A stretch of 64,000 bases of DNA, taken from Nitrospirota bacterium. GTDB lineage: Bacteria > Nitrospirota > Thermodesulfovibrionia > UBA6902. The stretch spans positions 1 through 64,000 of the forward strand of contig JACRMS010000035.1 of assembly GCA_016214845.1 (NCBI GenBank). Reading direction: 5' to 3'. This document shows positions 51,121 to 60,250 of the stretch, in pieces. Numbering within the stretch: the stretch's first letter is position 1; each line of letters opens with the position of its first letter. The notes beneath the pieces are model-generated. The model did not search any database and was not told where the DNA came from. It saw only the letters and a program-made list of their open reading frames with translations. The translations under genes and the position numbers were made by a program.

Positions 51121-52851
51121 CTAATCTGTAACTTTCAAAACCTGTCCTTCGCTCAGAAGGGGCGAAGTCAGCCTGTTAAGCTTTTTGAGACGGGTTGAAT
51201 CCGTATTGAATTTTCTGGCGATCATTGTCAGGGTCTCGCCTCTTTTCGCGCGATATTTACCGTTAGGCAGGAGGTCTTCTTCAAATGAAAGCATGTCGCT
51301 GCCCTTGCCGCCTCTGAGAGGCACTTTTAATTTTTGCCCGACCTGAAGCCTGCTTCTCCTGCTTATCTTGTTTGCCTTTACTATTGTGTTGACATTCGTG
51401 CGGTATTTAGCGGCGATACGCGCCAGGGTGTCTCCTCTTCTTACTACGTGATATATGTACTCATTATATTCATTCTTTGGCAGTGACGACGTCGGTATAG
51501 TATCAAGCTTTGCCAGTAATGTATTGCCGATACCGACCGGGACATTAAGCGGATATTTAGTTGGCGGCGTCATCTGCCTGCGGAGTTCGGGATTCAAAGC
51601 TATCAGTTCCTCGGAAGGAATGCCCATTGACTCCGCCATTGTCTTTAACTGGACCGGTTTTTCAACGGTAACACTTTCATAAGCAGGCGGGCTGTCCGGC
51701 GCTTCAAATGTAAAACCGTACCTTACAGGGTCCTTCATGATATGCAGCGTTGCCAGGAACCTCGGCACATACCGCGCTGTTTCGCGGGGAAGCCTCGCGT
51801 AGAGGTCCCAGAAGTTGTCGAGATAGTTGATCTTCTGGTTCCTGATAACCCTTAAAACATTTCCTTCCCCGCAGTTGTATGCTGCAAGTACTGTTGTCCA
51901 GTCGCCGAACATCTGGTGCAGTTCTTTCAGATAAGCGATTGCGGCAGAGGTAGATTTTACAGGATTCAGCCTTTCGTCAATCCATGTGTCCCTTTTCAGG
52001 CCGAACTTGTAGCCTGTGGAAGGTATGAACTGCCAGAGACCGAGCGCGCGCGCCGGGGACAATGCATTTACCTTAAACCAGCTTTCGATATGGGGCAGCC
52101 ACGACAGCTCTTCAGGCAAACCGGCCTCTTTCAGAGACCTTACCATTGCCTCCCTGTACCTGCCTGAACGTTTCACGGACTCTGTAAAAAAGTCACGTTC
52201 GGGGCCTTGAAAGGACTTGATCTCCCTTTCCACATACTCATTCATTGTCAGAGGGATTTCCTTGTGGTTGCCGTTGACCGTCCTGAACCTTGATGTATAA
52301 ATCTCGAGGACCCTTTTGGAGATCATAAACCGCAGGTCTTCTTTTTGCCGGATAAACTCGGGATGGCTTTCTGTGTCCACCTTCAGAACAAGATTGTAGG
52401 CTTCATCAAGGGCGTCAATGGCCCTTTCGAGGTTGCCTTCAGCCCAGAGGTCCTGAGAAGTATTGCAGTAATCCAGCGCAGTTTCAAGAATGTCCTCATT
52501 GTCAATATTACTGCCGTTTTCAGCCTCCGCGGGATTATCGATGTCCGGATCGTCTTGAGAATCAACAGGCTTGTCCTTATCATTTTCAACTGATGAGACC
52601 AGGGCCGCTTCCTGAACACTCATACTTATCTCTTTAACTTTCTCTGCTTTAGTCTCCGGGCTATTGTCCTTGTTAATGAGGTCTGAAAATTCAGCCTCGC
52701 TTTTTTTCTCATGAGTGACCTTTGATTCACGATGTGATACTTCCGGCAGATTGATCTTTTGCTTTTTTACAACCGGTGTAGTAGATATAGTACAACCTAA
52801 GGTCAAACACACGATCAGGAAAACGAAATTTCTATAAAATGTAATATGCAT
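51121..52851 (-). CDS. MltD-like membrane-bound lytic murein transglycosylase
   Basis: A 576-residue lipoprotein: signal peptide with lipobox LTLGC near residue 19, an acidic linker, a lysozyme-like SLT domain (about 215-370) with the catalytic Glu in LPHIESWF and ALGLWQFIPSTG, AAYNCGEGNV, then LysM repeats (YHVVRRGDTLARIAAKY, about 470-515; YRAKRGETLTMIARKF, about 530-575). It cleaves peptidoglycan, giving 1,6-anhydro ends. I chose ATG 52851 behind GAGGAGG; an in-frame start at 52899 precedes the signal peptide needlessly. It is a single-gene unit. Confidence 0.92.
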   Translation of the reverse strand: MHITFYRNFVFLIVCLTLGCTISTTPVVKKQKINLPEVSHRESKVTHEKKSEAEFSDLINKDNSPETKAEKVKEISMSVQEAALVSSVENDKDKPVDSQDDPDIDNPAEAENGSNIDNEDILETALDYCNTSQDLWAEGNLERAIDALDEAYNLVLKVDTESHPEFIRQKEDLRFMISKRVLEIYTSRFRTVNGNHKEIPLTMNEYVEREIKSFQGPERDFFTESVKRSGRYREAMVRSLKEAGLPEELSWLPHIESWFKVNALSPARALGLWQFIPSTGYKFGLKRDTWIDERLNPVKSTSAAIAYLKELHQMFGDWTTVLAAYNCGEGNVLRVIRNQKINYLDNFWDLYARLPRETARYVPRFLATLHIMKDPVRYGFTFEAPDSPPAYESVTVEKPVQLKTMAESMGIPSEELIALNPELRRQMTPPTKYPLNVPVGIGNTLLAKLDTIPTSSLPKNEYNEYIYHVVRRGDTLARIAAKYRTNVNTIVKANKISRRSRLQVGQKLKVPLRGGKGSDMLSFEEDLLPNGKYRAKRGETLTMIARKFNTDSTRLKKLNRLTSPLLSEGQVLKVTD

Positions 52852-53213
52852 CAACAACCTCCTCTCCGTAAAACCATTAAATGCCCCAAATGAAAACACT
52901 ACCCCTTTTAAAATTAGAATACTATATCAGATTTCTTCCTCATTCCACAAACAAAAAATAATATATATTAAAGCAAGATTAATACCAGTAAAGTTAACAC
53001 CCTCAGCTTTTTAAAATGGTTATACTTAACATAGTTACGAAGTTCAATGTCTTCTTGTCAGTTACTACTTGATTCAATTTTTTGACTATTGTATGTATAA
53101 GTATACAGTTCACCGGCATAGCTAACGAAGGTGATGAGGTGAAAAATTGCGGCCGGGGAATGATATGACTTATCTCATTGTTTGAGGCCGTTTATATTTT
53201 TTATCATTAAAAC
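52852..53213. other. Intergenic region between MltD-like and YwiC-like genes
   Basis: This 362-base AT-rich gap has no ORF with a ribosome site. TTGACT (53089-53094) followed after 16 bases by TACAGT is a possible promoter for the YwiC-like gene. The stretch 53112-53150 (CACCGGCATAGC, then GGTGATGAGGTG) could fold, but I do not recognise a riboswitch. Confidence 0.4.
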
Positions 53214-53933
53214 ATGAAAGTTCCAATTGTCAAAGAATGGGGTTCATGGGCGGTGTTTTTCTCATCCGTTCTCGCCGGACTTATCTCAGGCCTGCTGACA
53301 AGGCCATGGTTGACAGGGAGGGAATCCGGCAGCAAAACCGCACTTACTGTTCTGGGACTGACACTTCTGATAAACTCAAAAAATCCTCTTACCTCGGCAT
53401 TGAGGGCAAAAGAAAAAAGAGAGCACATTATGTGGTTTTCATTTTTCGCACTTACGGGGTTTGCATCACTGGTCCCCTTTTTGATCGAAGGGCTAAGGAC
53501 ATTCTTGATCTTCTCATTGCTGATAGCAAGCTACGCGGTCCTTCTGTCTCGCGGGAAGGAACATCACATAGTTACCGAATTGAACGGATTTGCACTGCTG
53601 ACCATTGCCGCGCCGGTCGTTTATTTTGCAATGACCGGGGAGATGTCATGGAAACTGTATCTCGCTGTCACAATGTTCTTTGCGGCAGGTGTTTTCAAGG
53701 TGCGGGTAAGGACCAGGAAGACGCTTTTTTTCAGGCGGCTGATGATACTTTATTGCGCTGCCGCAGTTAGCGTATTTTATCTTTTGGATTTCTCTACTCT
53801 TCTGCTTTTGCCTCTCATTGAAAATATAGCGACCGCTGTCTGGCTGAGGGAGGAAAAACTCAGGACCACAGGCAATATAGAATTGACCAAGGCAATTATT
53901 TTTATCGTTCTTATGGGGTTTTTCTGGCGTTGA
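53214..53933 (+). CDS. YwiC-like integral membrane protein
   Basis: A 239-residue protein with about seven hydrophobic segments. The start VKEWGSWAVFFSS is a variant of the KEHGSW motif of the YwiC-like family, and HIVTELNGFALLTIAAPVVY also fits. The function of the family is unknown; members are often near respiratory genes. No clear ribosome site precedes the ATG. It stands alone and converges with the cold-shock gene. Confidence 0.75.
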   Translation: MKVPIVKEWGSWAVFFSSVLAGLISGLLTRPWLTGRESGSKTALTVLGLTLLINSKNPLTSALRAKEKREHIMWFSFFALTGFASLVPFLIEGLRTFLIFSLLIASYAVLLSRGKEHHIVTELNGFALLTIAAPVVYFAMTGEMSWKLYLAVTMFFAAGVFKVRVRTRKTLFFRRLMILYCAAAVSVFYLLDFSTLLLLPLIENIATAVWLREEKLRTTGNIELTKAIIFIVLMGFFWR

Positions 53934-53942
53934 TCAGATGGT

Positions 53943-53973
53943 AAAAAAAGACCCTCCCTGCATGACAGGAAGG
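53943..53973 (-). terminator. Intrinsic terminator after the second cold-shock gene
   Basis: Minus strand CCCTTCCTG-TCATG-CAGGGAGGG followed by TCTTTTTTT, 15 bases after the stop codon. Confidence 0.85.
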
Positions 53974-53987
53974 GCCCTTTCAGTGAA

Positions 53988-54188
53988 TTACAGTTTAACT
54001 ACATTGACTGCCTTTTGGCCCTTAGGTCCGTTTTCAGTATTAAAGCTGACTGAGTCACCTTCGGCAAGGGACTTGAAGCCATCGCCGTCGATCGAAGAAT
54101 AATGGACAAATACATCCGCGCCATCTTCACTTGAGATAAAGCCATAGCCTTTTGCTTCATTGAACCACTTTACTGTTCCTTTTGCCAT
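53988..54188 (-). CDS. Cold-shock protein, copy 2
   Basis: A 66-residue CspA-family protein with RNP1 KGYGFI and RNP2 VFVHY. It shares the same [10 protein letters not shown] and VNVVKL segments as the copy at 20360-20560. AAGGAGGG precedes the ATG. It has its own promoter, a leader of about 119 bases with a terminator-like hairpin and alternative pairing (54240-54296), and its own terminator. The second copy probably differs in timing or temperature range. Confidence 0.95.
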   Translation of the reverse strand: MAKGTVKWFNEAKGYGFISSEDGADVFVHYSSIDGDGFKSLAEGDSVSFNTENGPKGQKAVNVVKL

Positions 54189-54239
54189 TTTTTCCCTCCT
54201 TACTTTTGGACTAAAGCTTCAGAGCACATCTCCATTAAC

Positions 54240-54296
54240 AAAAAAGACCACAAAGCAAAAGTCTTTGTGGTCCTTACTTCGTTACTTACAAAAACT
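54240..54296 (-). promoter_or_regulatory. Putative attenuator in the leader of cold-shock gene 2
   Basis: Minus strand GACCACAAAG (54271-54262 as arm) pairs with CTTTGTGGTC (54254-54245), 7-base loop, then five T. Upstream AAGTTTTTGT (54296-54287) can pair with ACAAAGACTT over ten positions with one G-U. The second base pair of the terminator is A-U here and G-C in the copy at 20612-20664. Confidence 0.65.
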
Positions 54297-54313
54297 TCTG
54301 AAACTCCGGGAGA

Positions 54314-54342
54314 AATTATGGCATCTCCCAAAAAAATTGTCA
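54314..54342 (-). promoter_or_regulatory. Sigma-70 promoter of cold-shock gene 2
   Basis: Minus strand TTGACA (54342-54337), 17-base spacer, CATAAT (54319-54314). Spacing and distance to the leader element are the same as for cold-shock gene 1. Confidence 0.7.
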
Positions 54343-54565
54343 ATGAATTTTTAGGTTGTTGTGATAGCAAAGGGATAATGACCCCCAATAATTGCAAAGG
54401 TAAAATGTCCCCATCAAGGAGGAGAAGCTTATGGAGGGTCTGGGTCAAACCTCTATTAGATATTTAAAAGCCGATAATTGTCACTTCTTTATATCACAAC
54501 TATCCGGTTCTAACATTAAACTTGCAGCTATTTAAATTCTTCCATGGAAAGTACGATAATAGGAT

Positions 54566-55519
54566 ATGCTTTCCAAAAGATTCATATTGTCTATTCTGCT
54601 GATAATTTCTATTTGTCTCTCCCCTGTCGCCAGCAAGACAACTGCAGAAAAAAACCAGTTGGACGTATCCGGGTTTGTTAATAAGGATGTTACATTCAAA
54701 ACCAACCTTCACTTTACCGGCAAATACTGTGACGAATGCCATGAGAAGATACCCGGAAAAGATAAAGCTGCTCATTTAAAGTTCGGCGGAGATTTCACTC
54801 AGTTGTGCAGATGCCATGGTTATACACCGGCCACCTACATACATCCTGTGGAAATAGAGCCGTCCAAAGAAAAAAAGGCAAGGATTCCGAAGGACTTCCC
54901 TCTTAAAAACGGGAAGATTACCTGTACCACCTGTCACGATATTTACAAACAGTGTCAGGAAAACCCGGAGTTTGTTCAGACCGGTGAGTGGGAGCGGAGA
55001 TATTACAGGCTGCAGATGCTGTTTCTCCGGGGAGATGTAAAAAAGAGGACGGATATATGTTTTAAGTGTCACGAAGAACAAAAATACCAGAAACTCAATC
55101 CTCATATGCAAAGGGATGAAAAAGGCAAGATCATTCCCGAGATATGCCTTTACTGCCATGTGGAAAAACCGGATGAAAAAACCGCCGACTACAAGGACGT
55201 CAAGCTTATCGGCGATTTAAAGATGATCTGCCAGAGATGCCACGGCGATATGATCAGGCATCCAGGAGGGATCGACCACTACCGGGTACCCTCGACCAAA
55301 ATGTACATAAGAATGCAGATGCTGGAAGACAAGTTCGAAACAGTGCTTCCGCTTGACGAAGAAGGAAAGCTTACCTGCATTACCTGCCATAACCCGCACG
55401 AGAAGGGGGTCATCCCTAAAGGGCGGCGCGGCGCAAAGGGAGCAAGCGAAAACTACAGGCATCGTCTGCCTAAAATTCTCTGCCAGGCGTGTCACGGAAA
55501 GCTGGAAGATTTGTATTAA
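54566..55519 (+). CDS. Exported multihaem c-type cytochrome (7 CXXCH plus one CXCH)
   Basis: A 317-residue protein with a signal peptide (ILSILLIISICLSPVAS). Haem motifs in order: CDECH, then CRCH (only one residue between the cysteines), CTTCH, CFKCH, CLYCH, CQRCH, CITCH, CQACH. The part from CFKCH on is paralogous to the cytochrome at 3081-3869 (CLYCH.EKPDEK, ITCHNPHEKGV, KGASE.YR). Whether CRCH binds haem is uncertain. It is followed by a DUF4337 gene on the same strand and has no reductase neighbour. Confidence 0.85.
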   Translation: MLSKRFILSILLIISICLSPVASKTTAEKNQLDVSGFVNKDVTFKTNLHFTGKYCDECHEKIPGKDKAAHLKFGGDFTQLCRCHGYTPATYIHPVEIEPSKEKKARIPKDFPLKNGKITCTTCHDIYKQCQENPEFVQTGEWERRYYRLQMLFLRGDVKKRTDICFKCHEEQKYQKLNPHMQRDEKGKIIPEICLYCHVEKPDEKTADYKDVKLIGDLKMICQRCHGDMIRHPGGIDHYRVPSTKMYIRMQMLEDKFETVLPLDEEGKLTCITCHNPHEKGVIPKGRRGAKGASENYRHRLPKILCQACHGKLEDLY

Positions 55520-55676
55520 TATCTCCGCTGAATTTGAAGCCGGAACCAAACAGCAATATGTTAAAATAATCCCCGTTCAGGAAACTTTCTTCAGCAAATG
55601 GATCAAAAGCTGGATATTGTGTCCCGCCTGTTATTGATTTTGCACAAATTAAAACAAAATATATTTGGAGGATTAA

Positions 55677-56216
55677 ATGGCCGAAGAGAAAAAAGAACCC
55701 TGGCTGAATTACCTTGCCTTGACAACTATTATATTTGCGGTGTGCGCAACTTTGTCCACTTTCAAAGGCGCGGGATATTCCACCCGCTCGGTGCTGGCCC
55801 AGTCCCAAGCATCAAACCAGTGGGCCTACTACCAGTCCAAAAGCATTAAAAGCTATATTTATGAGATACAAAAAGAAAAGCTCGAACTTGAACTCATTGA
55901 AAAAAGATCTCAGCTCCCTTCACCAATAATCGAAGATTATGAGAAAAAGATTGATGCCTATTCCAAAAAAATAAAAAAATATGAAGAGGAGAAGGCGACA
56001 ATTGAAAAAGAAGCGAGAGATGACGAATTTATTAGGGATGGTGCGCAAATACATTCCCAGATGTTCGGGATGGCGGTGATATTCCTGCAGATAGCAATAC
56101 TGCTTTCATCAGTCGCCGCGCTGTTAAAGAAGAAGCCGGTCTGGCTGCTCGGTCTTTTATGCGGGGTGGCAGGCGTGTTTTATTTCGCCAATGGCTTTTT
56201 ACTCTTTATGAAATGA
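55677..56216 (+). CDS. DUF4337-family membrane protein
   Basis: A 179-residue protein with a membrane helix near the N-terminus (LALTTIIFAVCATLSTF), a conserved SQASNQWAYYQSKSIK segment, a coiled coil (about 62-120, rich in Lys and Glu) and two helices near the C-terminus (VIFLQIAILLSSVAAL, LLGLLCGVAGVFYFANGFLLF). This is the layout of DUF4337 proteins, whose function is unknown. TGGAGG precedes the ATG. Its 3' end overlaps the convergent gene at 56199 by 18 bases. Confidence 0.8.
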   Translation: MAEEKKEPWLNYLALTTIIFAVCATLSTFKGAGYSTRSVLAQSQASNQWAYYQSKSIKSYIYEIQKEKLELELIEKRSQLPSPIIEDYEKKIDAYSKKIKKYEEEKATIEKEARDDEFIRDGAQIHSQMFGMAVIFLQIAILLSSVAALLKKKPVWLLGLLCGVAGVFYFANGFLLFMK

Positions 56217-56675
56217 CGTGGACAAGCTGTTATCTTTCACTTTTTGCTGCTGTGCAAATCCGGGGAAACACACCTGGTGATCAAAATCATTTCGCCATCT
56301 CCAAAAAAGAAAATAGCTCCAGGTATGGGCGCCGTTGCTGAAACTATCAAGGACTATGTGATGCCCGAATCCGATAAGCACTCCTGTAATCCACAGGTCC
56401 CAGCCGGTCAGCCATGAAAATATAAATAAAAAGAATACCCATTCCCATCCGTGCAATATTAACCTTGCTTTCTGTAATTTACCAGCATAACAAACTCTGA
56501 AAAATTTCTTTACTTTAAAAGGCCGGCCATATTCAATTAAGTAGTCAATGATATGGTCTAAATCGATGAATATACCAGACATCAGGCAGGCAAAAGCCAG
56601 TTCCCAGGACCTGGTAACTGAATAAAGCCCCCCTGAAATAACTGCTGAGAATGCCGTATGCTCTTCAAGCTTCAT
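56199..56675 (-). CDS. YdjM-like/membrane-bound hydrolase-like protein
   Basis: A 158-residue membrane protein with conserved His and Asp residues: EEHTAFSAV at 4-12, FIDLDHIIDY at 36-45, LHGWEW, and GFGHHIVLDS near 104. This pattern fits the YdjM/LexA-regulated membrane-bound metal-dependent hydrolase-like group. About four hydrophobic helices are present. Substrate unknown. The gene overlaps the end of the DUF4337 gene on the other strand. Confidence 0.6.
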   Translation of the reverse strand: MKLEEHTAFSAVISGGLYSVTRSWELAFACLMSGIFIDLDHIIDYLIEYGRPFKVKKFFRVCYAGKLQKARLILHGWEWVFFLFIFSWLTGWDLWITGVLIGFGHHIVLDSFSNGAHTWSYFLFWRWRNDFDHQVCFPGFAQQQKVKDNSLSTSFHKE

Positions 56676-56913
56676 GGTTAGTTATGCAAGATAAAAATAA
56701 ACTTCCGCAGTACCGTTACTATACCACACATGCACTGATAAATCAGCCATGTAAGCTCCGATAGTTTTATCGGCTTAATAAGTTTTAACTTTAATTGAAT
56801 TTAATATTATATTGAGGAAGCAGAGTGGTTGGAAAAATTATAAGCAATCATAGGGTTGTGACTGTTTAAAAAGATATACTTTCAATCTGCGGTCCTGTCG
56901 AACTCACATAATA

Positions 56914-56948
56914 AAAAAAGGGAAGCATGCAACATGCTCCCCTTTTTA
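56914..56948 (-). terminator. Intrinsic terminator after the PKD-repeat protein gene
   Basis: Minus strand GGGGAGCATG-TTG-CATGCTTCCC flanked by five A and seven T. It lies 23 bases after the stop at 56971. The rest of the gap 56676-56970 is AT-rich with no gene seen. Confidence 0.88.
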
Positions 56949-56970
56949 AAATTTAAGTGTTATTTACTTT

Positions 56971-59256
56971 TCAATCATCTCTATCATCGTTGCAATCTTT
57001 TTTGTCATGCCTGTCGTCTCTATCACGCTCTTCCTTATCCTCTCTCTTTCTATCTTCATTGTCCTTATCGTGAGGAACACGGATTTTCACCTTAGCTGTA
57101 CTGATGTTGCCTGAACAATCTGTTGCTGTTATGGTTACGGTATAAATCCTGCCTTTACCGCGGCCTGAACGCTCAGCACGCAGTTGCAAGGAAATCATTC
57201 CTGTAGCCTGGTCTATTACCGGCTGAGTCCAGTCAGGTCCCATGTCTCCGCTGCCTAAACCATATTCAGGTTCATTGCTCTTAACGTTTGCGTTTAGTGT
57301 AACAGGACACCCGCTGTTGTCGGATGCGTTTGCTGCAATAGCAATATTAACCATTTGATGGTTTGGCGGCCAGAGGATATATTTATTTGCAACAGGTTTA
57401 ATTGTCGGAGCCGTGGAATCAATTATCTGAACTGTAACGCTTTTTGTCTCCGGTAAATTATATACATCAGACACCTGAAGGCTGATTGTATGAATACCGA
57501 GGCTCAGGTTTGATACCACACAATCAGGAAGCATGGCAGTTCCTCCCACCGGCTGAATATCTCCGGAACATAATACAGTTGTTCCATCTGTCCATTCATA
57601 ATGCAAAGGGTCGTTATCTAAATCAGATACATCAGCCGTCAATACTACAGGTGTGTTAATTTGATAAACACCTGATCCGTTCGGGGCTGCATGAGGTGCG
57701 GAGTTGCTTAATGTCAATACCATGTTGTTTGATGATGTTGCCTGCCCGTCATTCGCTTCAAGGGTCAGGTTATGTGACCCGAAGCTTAATGAAAGAGAGC
57801 CTAAAGTCAGAGGGCATTGAACACTACTGCCTGACACAACAGTAATGGGAACGCCAGTAGTCCAATCCTGTAAGACAGTTACACCTTCCATCCAGCGGCA
57901 TGAAAGCACATCGCCATCGAAATCTTTGGCAGTGCCTTCAATCGTGGTTGCGGCAACAAGGTCGCTTGTAATAATGATGTTTTCTCCGGCATTGGCAATC
58001 GGCGGTGTGTTGGTTATTGTCAACATCATATCATCCGATGAGGTCGCCAGGCCGTCGCTCGCTGCAAGTGTCAGCGTATGTGGTCCTACGGCAAGTGAAA
58101 GGGTGCTTATATTCAGAGGGCAATCAACGCCTGTTACGGTGGGAATGCCAGGGGTCGAACCCTGAGGGACCCCGTCCACTGTCCAGAGGCATAAGAGCGC
58201 ACTGCCATCAAAATCTGTTGCAGAGCCCGTTATTGTGTACGTCGCTGCTTGTTCAGTCGTTATAATATCATCGGGTCCGGCATTAGCACGAGGAGCAGTG
58301 TTGTTTATTGTCAACGTCATACTATCTAATGATGTTACCTCCCCGTCGTATGCTTCAAGTGTCAGGTAATATGTTCCTATAGGAAGTGCGAGAGCGCTTA
58401 TATTCAGAGGGCATGCACCATCTAACCCGACAGAGGTCAAACCCAGTAATTCACGTAAAACATTTCCTGTTTCATTTGTCTCTGTCCAGCGGCATTTGAG
58501 TGTAGAAGCGCCATCCGCATCAGTTACAGTCCCATTAATCGTAGTACCGACAACTTGATCGGTTGTAATAATTTTATCCTGACCGGCATTGGCAACTGGA
58601 GGAGTATTCAGTGACTGAAGGCCATCAATTAAACCATATGAAATTGCGCCGGAGCTGTTTGTTGTAAAATTCCCTGATGAAGGGACAAATAATTGCATCT
58701 TCAATCCGCTTACGTTTGTAGAACCCATATAAGCTGACAATTCGTCTATATACCTTGAGGGATGTAAACCATCAGCATTCGTACCCAAGGTTACATTCAG
58801 CAAATTGAGAGTGGCTGGGTTATTGGCAGTCAAATTTTGATTCATCCAGACAAAATTCGTACCTTGTTGCGTAAATACACTGTCAGCTAACACAGAAGTA
58901 AAATAAACATAACCATCCGATGAAACGATTGAAAAAGTGACATCATTAGGATTTGCAGGATCACCATTGAAACTATAATCTCCGGTTCTGGCGGCTCCGG
59001 AAAGAACCACTCTCGCACCAAAAATAGTTTCAATGCCGGCAACATTCGCTTTCCAAACATCGAGGTTATTATAGTCCATTTCCTTTACAGTCGCGTTAAG
59101 AGTCAATGAGCCAGTGCCGATTCCGGCAGTAGCCTGATAAGTACCGCCAAAACGTACCCACGGAAGTAAAGTAACTGCATGACTATACTCCGCAAAAATC
59201 ATCAGAGATAAAACAGCTATTAATGCTACCAATAATCTTCGGTTATAACTTCCCAT
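56971..59256 (-). CDS. Large secreted protein with PKD/cadherin-like repeats
   Basis: A 761-residue protein with a signal peptide (LLVALIAVLSLMIFAEYSHA). An N-terminal domain (about 28-215, containing SRYIDELSAYM) is related to the PEP-CTERM protein at 59388-60008. Three repeats of about 100 residues follow (each starting PVANAGQD, PRANAGPDD or PIANAGEN and ending LTL.A.DG..TS...M.LTI.N), then a fourth divergent repeat, a HYR-like domain (SDNSGCPVTLNANVKSNEPE) and a highly charged Asp/Lys/Arg tail. No sorting signal is visible at the C-terminus. Surface or matrix role inferred. Confidence 0.8.
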   Translation of the reverse strand: MGSYNRRLLVALIAVLSLMIFAEYSHAVTLLPWVRFGGTYQATAGIGTGSLTLNATVKEMDYNNLDVWKANVAGIETIFGARVVLSGAARTGDYSFNGDPANPNDVTFSIVSSDGYVYFTSVLADSVFTQQGTNFVWMNQNLTANNPATLNLLNVTLGTNADGLHPSRYIDELSAYMGSTNVSGLKMQLFVPSSGNFTTNSSGAISYGLIDGLQSLNTPPVANAGQDKIITTDQVVGTTINGTVTDADGASTLKCRWTETNETGNVLRELLGLTSVGLDGACPLNISALALPIGTYYLTLEAYDGEVTSLDSMTLTINNTAPRANAGPDDIITTEQAATYTITGSATDFDGSALLCLWTVDGVPQGSTPGIPTVTGVDCPLNISTLSLAVGPHTLTLAASDGLATSSDDMMLTITNTPPIANAGENIIITSDLVAATTIEGTAKDFDGDVLSCRWMEGVTVLQDWTTGVPITVVSGSSVQCPLTLGSLSLSFGSHNLTLEANDGQATSSNNMVLTLSNSAPHAAPNGSGVYQINTPVVLTADVSDLDNDPLHYEWTDGTTVLCSGDIQPVGGTAMLPDCVVSNLSLGIHTISLQVSDVYNLPETKSVTVQIIDSTAPTIKPVANKYILWPPNHQMVNIAIAANASDNSGCPVTLNANVKSNEPEYGLGSGDMGPDWTQPVIDQATGMISLQLRAERSGRGKGRIYTVTITATDCSGNISTAKVKIRVPHDKDNEDRKREDKEERDRDDRHDKKDCNDDRDD

Positions 59257-59387
59257 TTTTAGTTCCTCCTTTGTCTTTTGTGTATTTAATGAAATTAAAA
59301 CAATATCTATTTGATGCTCATTCTTATCAATGAAGCAATAATTGTCCTTAAAAAAATAACTTCTTTCGGTTAATAAATTAAGAAAGG

Positions 59388-60008
59388 CTATGAAATCTTT
59401 TTACTGCGATATCTTCTAAAGGCCAATGTTGCGCCACCGGCAACAAATAGTATTGAGCTTACTGGTTCGGGTGCAGCTACCTGGGCAGAAACAGAACCCG
59501 AAGAATCAGATGTAAATGTTTCTATTCCTCCGCCTATTGGCGTAAAACTTATTGCAATATTGCCGCGACCCATGCCATTTGCAAGTAATTCATCTATATA
59601 CCGTGAAGAACCGCCATCAAGACGCTGAATATCATAAAGATTGCCCCAACTCAATTGAGAATTTGAAACAACAAAATTGGAAACGTTTGCAGTCAGGAAT
59701 CCGCCAATCGTAAAAGTTGTGGGACCAAAAATCAGGTTATTCGAGGCGCTGTTCATAAGTGTACCAAATGACAACGTAGCCCCTATGATAGGGTCATCAC
59801 CAAAAAAACCATAAGAATCATCAGTATAATGTATCATGTCCGAGGCAACATCTATGAAAGTAAGTTCTTTTGTACCGGCATTATAAGAATAATTACCTGT
59901 AGTAAAAAATAAATAAGGATCCATTACAGCCGAAGCATTGGCTGCAAACAGAATAATACTCGCCAATAAGACAAGCAATATTGAATTATGCTTTAGGAAT
60001 TTTTTCAT
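59388..60008 (-). CDS. PEP-CTERM sorted surface protein
   Basis: A 206-residue protein with a signal peptide (ILLVLLASIILFAANASA) and a C-terminal PEP-CTERM signal: APEPVSS, a hydrophobic helix, then RRYRSKK. Such proteins are cut and anchored by exosortase (EpsH family), which must be encoded elsewhere. The body is beta-rich, and SSRYIDELLA is shared with the neighbour at 56971. GGAGGTACAAG precedes the ATG. Function unknown, likely extracellular matrix or surface layer. Confidence 0.88.
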   Translation of the reverse strand: MKKFLKHNSILLVLLASIILFAANASAVMDPYLFFTTGNYSYNAGTKELTFIDVASDMIHYTDDSYGFFGDDPIIGATLSFGTLMNSASNNLIFGPTTFTIGGFLTANVSNFVVSNSQLSWGNLYDIQRLDGGSSRYIDELLANGMGRGNIAISFTPIGGGIETFTSDSSGSVSAQVAAPEPVSSILFVAGGATLAFRRYRSKKIS

Positions 60009-60250
60009 CTTGTACCTCCCAGAATATATTTTTATGTGTTCTATTCGTACAGAATTGTTCTTTTTCAGAAATGCTTATATTACTATTAGGCCTTAATGTG
60101 TTATCAATGTCAAGCTTTTTTTATGTCTCTTTATAGTTCCTATAAAAATTCCAAATTTGCGTTATTGTGCAAATAGTTGAGCATATTTCAAGAACAGGGT
60201 AATTGGCATGCATTTCCAGATTGACAATAATCAGTTGACAAATATATTCA

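Noticed and set aside
54267..54467. A 66-residue plus-strand ORF opposite the cold-shock leader
   Set aside because: It is read through the promoter and attenuator of the cold-shock gene, has no ribosome site and no protein-like pattern.
58140..58160. A tRNA T-arm-like GGGGTCGAACCC sequence
   Set aside because: No acceptor or anticodon stem can be built around it, and it lies within the coding frame of the PKD-repeat protein.
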